Under the pieces are notes generated by a model. It was not told where the DNA came from. It ran no database searches and saw nothing but the letters and a program-made list of their open reading frames with translations. From Bacteroidota bacterium (GTDB lineage Bacteria; Bacteroidota; Ignavibacteria; Kapaibacteriales; UBA2268), in assembly GCA_027371665.1 (NCBI GenBank), contig DAHXMP010000017.1, forward strand, positions 1-9,965: a stretch of 9,965 bases of DNA, read 5' to 3'. Positions 7,288 through 9,965 of this stretch are shown here, piece after piece. The translations under genes and the position numbers were made by a program. How positions within the stretch are numbered: the stretch's first letter is position 1; each line of letters starts with the position of its first letter.

Positions 7288-8856
7288 TCACACCTTTTTT
7301 ATTTTTTTTGAAGAAAATATACGTAATGCACCATGTGCTAATATTCCGAAGAATGTCAATACTATCAGCCATGTCCCTGCGGTATCAACAAAGGTTGAAT
7401 AATCACGCCCCGGCATATAAAAATCTTTTAGTTTTGCCAATCTGCTGTTATTTCTTGTATGACACTCAATACATTGCACGGATTTTTCCTTTGCTGAAAC
7501 CATATGATTAACTGGCCAGTACATTTCAGTTTTGATAAACGAGACTTTTCCGCTGAATGGCAAACCGGCGTCTTTCATTCCTACCTCCGATGCAGTAACC
7601 CAGTTGAAATCCTTCCAAAATGCTCCTTCGCCTTTTTCAGTCGAATAAAGTTTTGGTTGAATCAGTATTCGGTTAATCGGGTCATAAGGCTGTTTTGCAA
7701 TGTGAATTTTTACGGGGATAATTTTTGCTTCCGGGTCGTTGTACGAACCATGCAATTGATTAAGCACGAGAGGATGCGTTGTATCATTAATAACATCCCC
7801 TTCTAAATAATGCGAAGCAGTGCCATCAAACCAAATGTAATCTGGTTTTACATTTTTTTTCCACACAAAGTTACCTTTGATTGACAAATATATGTGGTTA
7901 CCCATGCTGTCATCGAGTTCATAAGGCTGTCCGTTATTCAATTTTCCTGCAGTTGACCAATCCCAATACATTTTTGTTGCATTGACCTTAGCATAGATTG
8001 GAATATGACAGGTCTGGCAGGCAACTTTGTAGGTGTGTTCATTTAAAATGCTGCTCTGGTGAGGAGTTTCGCCATGGCATTGCTCGCAATTGTTGCGATT
8101 TAGATTCATCGAGCTAAGCGAATATAGTTTTCCTGAAATAACGTGCTGTTTTGTTGTATGGCAATCCACACACTGCAAATCAGCCCCCTCGGCGTCCATG
8201 TGAATATCTACATCTCTTGCAGGTTCAAACATTGACATTTCAAGGTCTCCGTGTTTCACGTTGTTACCGCCCCCGCCGTAGAAGTGGCATACTCCGCAGT
8301 TTGTTCTCTTCGGCTTGCCAACACTTTGAGCAATTTTATTATAATCGAGTCCCGAAGCCGGGGCTCCGCCTTTTTCTTGTGCCTTAGCATATGTTTCTGT
8401 CTTATCATGGCAAACAAGGCAGTCAATGTTCGTCGAATCAGCAAAAACCTTACGGGTGGAATCCATTCCATATCCAATGTGGCATTTCGCACAGCTCAAT
8501 TCGTTGCCTTTTGTTCCTATACAAAAGTTATTGATTGCATTTGCCTTACCTAAATATACGATACCTTTGCCTTTGATATATTCGGCTCTCTCCCAATTCC
8601 AATGATTCGAATTCATTATTTGATGGGCTGTCATATTATGACAGCTTTCGCAAGCTTCAGTAACCTCCTGGGGGGAGTTGAACTTCTTTTTCAAAATTTC
8701 AAACTTTGAATGGTCAACATTTATCGGAGTCTTCTTTTCGTATTTTTCTTTCAGCAAAGTTAATTTTGATTCCTCCTTCTCTTTTGGAATTAAAAGACTG
8801 AATACATAAAATCCGATTAAGACAATTAGAACTAGGCCTAAAACAATTTTTTTCAT
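7288..8856 (-). CDS. octaheme c-type cytochrome, tetrathionate reductase (OTR) family, membrane-anchored
   Basis: A 522-residue protein with exactly eight CXXCH heme sites, starting at residues 69, 122, 146, 187, 229, 257, 280 and 462. The spacing and the segments NNFCIG...CAKCHIGYG, NIDCLVCHD and CGVCHFYGGGGNNVKHGDLE match the OTR family, whose Shewanella member reduces tetrathionate, nitrite and hydroxylamine in vitro and uses a lysine as distal-side ligand of the active-site heme. K158 (TYAKAQ) is a candidate for that lysine, unverified. An extra cysteine, C112, lies in the NNFC motif. Residues 4-22 form an N-terminal signal or anchor helix and 495-512 a C-terminal membrane helix followed by a lysine-rich cytoplasmic end. 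The heme domain would face the periplasm. It sits directly upstream of cytochrome b, its likely redox partner. The physiological substrate is inferred as a sulfur oxyanion from the YeeE genes. Confidence 0.92.
   Translation of the reverse strand: MKKIVLGLVLIVLIGFYVFSLLIPKEKEESKLTLLKEKYEKKTPINVDHSKFEILKKKFNSPQEVTEACESCHNMTAHQIMNSNHWNWERAEYIKGKGIVYLGKANAINNFCIGTKGNELSCAKCHIGYGMDSTRKVFADSTNIDCLVCHDKTETYAKAQEKGGAPASGLDYNKIAQSVGKPKRTNCGVCHFYGGGGNNVKHGDLEMSMFEPARDVDIHMDAEGADLQCVDCHTTKQHVISGKLYSLSSMNLNRNNCEQCHGETPHQSSILNEHTYKVACQTCHIPIYAKVNATKMYWDWSTAGKLNNGQPYELDDSMGNHIYLSIKGNFVWKKNVKPDYIWFDGTASHYLEGDVINDTTHPLVLNQLHGSYNDPEAKIIPVKIHIAKQPYDPINRILIQPKLYSTEKGEGAFWKDFNWVTASEVGMKDAGLPFSGKVSFIKTEMYWPVNHMVSAKEKSVQCIECHTRNNSRLAKLKDFYMPGRDYSTFVDTAGTWLIVLTFFGILAHGALRIFSSKKIKKV
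7291..7296 (-). promoter_or_regulatory. ribosome binding site nested in the end of the octaheme gene
   Basis: On the minus strand AAGGTG forms the last two sense codons of the octaheme cytochrome (Lys-Val), followed by its TGA and then, after one base, by the cytochrome b ATG. A very similar AGGTGTAAAATG arrangement starts the first YeeE subunit. This fixes the cytochrome b start and points to coupled translation of the two electron-transfer subunits. Confidence 0.6.
7764..7783 (+). repeat. 20-bp direct repeat copy 1 (inside octaheme gene)
   Basis: The 20 bases here (GCACGAGAGG, then ATGCGTTGTA) recur exactly at 9946-9965, the last bases of the window. Here they are ordinary coding sequence of the octaheme cytochrome, reading on the minus strand around residues 358-365 (the NDTTHPLV segment). 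See the second copy for interpretation. Confidence 0.9.
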
Positions 8857-8907
8857 AATAACTATCTATTATTTTATTAACAATAATTTTCATAAATCAG
8901 TAAGAAA

Positions 8908-9357
8908 TTATTTTTTTGATGTATATTTGATAATTTTTTCTTTTATCCTGTCACATTCAACATCTCTATAAACAGAACAGGAATAACAATCAATGTCCGA
9001 ACAGATATTATCAATATGTTTGTAAGTCCAACAAGGTTGAGTGCCATTTTGATAAGCGGAACATTGTGAACGTTCATTATCGGAACATTGCTTCTCAATC
9101 CAACAGGGATAAAATGATAATATTCTTTGTATAGCTGATATTGAGTATTTTTTGTTGTTAATTTCTCGTCGGATACAACGCAATCTTTCAATATCGAGCT
9201 CAGAATAAAGCCTGTTTTTCCCTTCAACTTTGTGTGGAATTATTAACCCGGCTTTTTCATACATCCTGATAGTATGGACCGAAATAGTAAGCAATCTCGC
9301 CGCAGAGCCAATGCTATATATTGGTTGAGTGGAATCTAATATTTCCGAATTTTTCAT
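8908..9357 (-). CDS. MerR-type regulator with cysteine-rich two-CW tail
   Basis: A 149-residue protein. Residues 13-80 are a MerR-type winged helix: YSIGSAARLLTISVHTIRMYEKAGLI (14-39), the NRLYSELDIERLRCI wing (48-62) and the following helix. The DNA-binding part lacks the usual long dimerisation coiled coil. Residues 84-136 hold eight cysteines, C85, C91, C99, C109, C119, C124, C127 and C135, with two Cys-Trp pairs (85-86 and 109-110) and spacing CW-x4-C-x7-C-x9-CW, then C-x4-C-x2-C-x7-C. This resembles the two-CW cysteine-rich domain found on various bacterial signalling proteins, a plausible metal, iron-sulfur or thiol-reactive site. It is 51 bp upstream of the octaheme gene on the same strand, so it likely senses redox or sulfur species and controls this cluster. 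No Shine-Dalgarno is evident. The MerR assignment is firm; the sensing role is inference. Confidence 0.85.
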   Translation of the reverse strand: MKNSEILDSTQPIYSIGSAARLLTISVHTIRMYEKAGLIIPHKVEGKNRLYSELDIERLRCIRREINNKKYSISAIQRILSFYPCWIEKQCSDNERSQCSAYQNGTQPCWTYKHIDNICSDIDCYSCSVYRDVECDRIKEKIIKYTSKK

Positions 9358-9384
9358 TATAAAGATTTAAAAATATTATTAAAA

Positions 9385-9404
9385 TTGATATTTATAAATA
9401 TTAA
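9385..9404. promoter_or_regulatory. AT-only palindrome in the merR leader
   Basis: A 14-bp perfect palindrome, ATATTTATAAATAT (9388-9401), extends to 20 bp with one mismatched pair. It lies 28-47 bp upstream of the merR start. It could be an operator or simply low-complexity AT sequence; a palindrome of this size is not very improbable in this composition. Confidence 0.2.
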
Positions 9405-9415
9405 CTTTTTACAAT

Positions 9416-9440
9416 TACAAATTTAAAAAACAGATTTGTA
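9416..9440. promoter_or_regulatory. TACAAAT-N11-ATTTGTA dyad, candidate operator
   Basis: Perfect seven-base inverted half-sites flank an 11-base spacer, 59 bp upstream of the merR start. The right arm touches the proposed -10 box of the minus-strand promoter. MerR-family dimers bind such dyads at their own promoters, so this is the best candidate for an autoregulatory site. No second copy was found in front of the octaheme gene. Confidence 0.3.
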
Positions 9441-9469
9441 TTATGCAAGAGGAAAATTAAATAAGTCAA
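9440..9469 (-). promoter_or_regulatory. possible sigma70-like promoter of merR and operon
   Basis: On the minus strand TTGACT (9464-9469) and CATAAT (9440-9445) are separated by 18 bases. Shifting the -10 to TAATAC would give a spacing of 20, the long spacer typical of MerR-controlled promoters. The transcript would have a leader of roughly 75 bases. If the organism uses a Bacteroidota-type sigma factor this consensus may not apply. Confidence 0.3.
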
Positions 9470-9641
9470 TGAAAATTATACAGATATTTTATATTTGCCT
9501 AATTTATTTATTAGCGTTTACTAAACATTTAACAAAATAATAAGAATATTTTCATCAATTTAATCGCTTTGAGGTTAATAATAATTTTAAATCACAACAA
9601 TTGTGTGTTATTAAAAAAATTGAAATCAAAATTGAAATAAT

Positions 9642-9929
9642 TTATTTTTTAAAGATAAAATATACAGCAAGAAGTAGAAAACCGAATCCAACAAAATGAT
9701 TTAATTTGATAGATTGGTTTTTGAAAAATATTAATGAAAAAATTGTAAAAACAATTAATGTTATTACCTCCTGTAATACCTTTAATTGTACTAAGCTAAA
9801 ACTTCCACCGTTCCCTATATATCCATAACGGTTAGCAGGTATCTGAAAACAATATTCAAAGAATGCAATTCCCCAGCTAATCAAAATAATATAGAAAAGA
9901 TTGAGCCTGTTAAAACCTGCCTTATCTAC
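9642..9929 (-). pseudogene. partial DUF486 (DMT-type) membrane protein, broken at the window edge
   Basis: The frame reads NRLNLFYIILISWGIAFFEYC, then a PANRYGY block, then GGSFSLVQLKVLQEVITL, and ends LLLAVYFIFKK. This is the conserved body and C-terminus of the DUF486/DMT family, small inner-membrane proteins of about 110-120 residues with four helices and no assigned substrate. The segment from the first hydrophobic residues to the stop is complete, but the N-terminal helix (usually ending AWYGHL or similar) is missing. The frame meets a stop at 9930-9932, where the sequence no longer resembles the family; the nearest in-frame start is a TTG at 9884, which would cut a helix. This is probably the edge of an intact gene spoiled by an assembly join rather than a real pseudogene. 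It is upstream of merR on the same strand, separated by about 284 bp. Confidence 0.7.
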
Positions 9930-9945
9930 TTATCGCTCAATTATG

Positions 9946-9965
9946 GCACGAGAGGATGCGTTGTA
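9946..9965 (+). repeat. 20-bp direct repeat copy 2, at the very end of the window
   Basis: These final 20 bases are identical to 7764-7783 inside the octaheme cytochrome gene, in the same orientation. The base before differs (G here, A there). A chance 20-base match in 10 kb is very unlikely. Because it ends exactly at the sequence edge and follows the loss of the DUF486 frame, a chimeric read or a short-overlap assembly end is the most likely cause. Confidence 0.85.

Noticed and set aside
8151..8553. Plus-strand open frames opposite the octaheme cytochrome
   Set aside because: They are antisense shadows of a gene with eight heme motifs; the translations are Cys/Arg-rich with no family resemblance.
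8943..9227. Alternative minus-strand frame inside merR
   Set aside because: It overlaps the MerR gene out of frame and lacks any domain; the MerR frame has clear helix-turn-helix and cysteine motifs.
9593..9605. CACAA-N3-TTGTG hairpin downstream of the DUF486 gene
   Set aside because: A five-base stem with a three-base loop and no adjacent T-run on the relevant strand is too weak to call a terminator.
1..9965. CRISPR array, insertion sequence, tRNA or rRNA
   Set aside because: No regularly spaced repeats, no transposase-like protein, and no tRNA- or rRNA-like segment was found on either strand.

Overview
The window is an AT-rich bacterial segment. It most likely comes from the Bacteroidota/Ignavibacteriota side of the FCB group. 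The support is an OmpP1/FadL-type outer-membrane barrel, a HmuY-family remnant, Tyr/Asn-rich surface lipoprotein composition and low GC content. The phylum call is inference from family content only. There are no tRNA or rRNA genes, CRISPR arrays or transposases.

Layout. Positions 1-337 are AT-rich and non-coding, ending in a strong ribosome binding site. A two-gene plus-strand unit follows: a Tyr/Gly/Ser-rich lipoprotein (338-1522) and a FadL-like outer-membrane protein (1525-2958), apparently translationally coupled. Convergent to it is a DedA-family membrane protein (2972-3658, minus). Diverging from dedA is a small four-helix membrane protein resembling the HsmA/TIGR03987 family (3814-4200, plus). 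Then comes a decayed HmuY-type gene whose C-terminal part is still readable (about 4395-4757), and an intergenic patch with a 10-bp inverted repeat.

The main content is a minus-strand cluster read from 9357 down to 4850: a MerR-type regulator with a cysteine-rich two-CW tail, a membrane-anchored octaheme cytochrome c of the tetrathionate-reductase (OTR) family, a di-heme-type membrane cytochrome b, and two YeeE/YedE sulfur-transport subunits. The second of these is fused to a cytoplasmic rhodanese-like domain that lacks the catalytic cysteine. The last four genes are packed with gaps of 1, 10 and 15 bp and look like one operon. The simplest reading is a quinol-linked respiratory or detoxifying system for a sulfur oxyanion (tetrathionate, thiosulfate or polysulfide). 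In this reading cytochrome b passes quinol electrons to the octaheme protein in the periplasm, the YeeE pair imports the reduced sulfur product, and the rhodanese-like tail handles or senses it. The components are known families; the substrate and their joint function are inference.

The right edge holds the C-terminal part of a DUF486 (DMT-type) membrane protein whose reading frame breaks shortly before the end. The last 20 bases of the window are an exact copy of a stretch inside the octaheme cytochrome gene, so the edge may be an assembly artefact.
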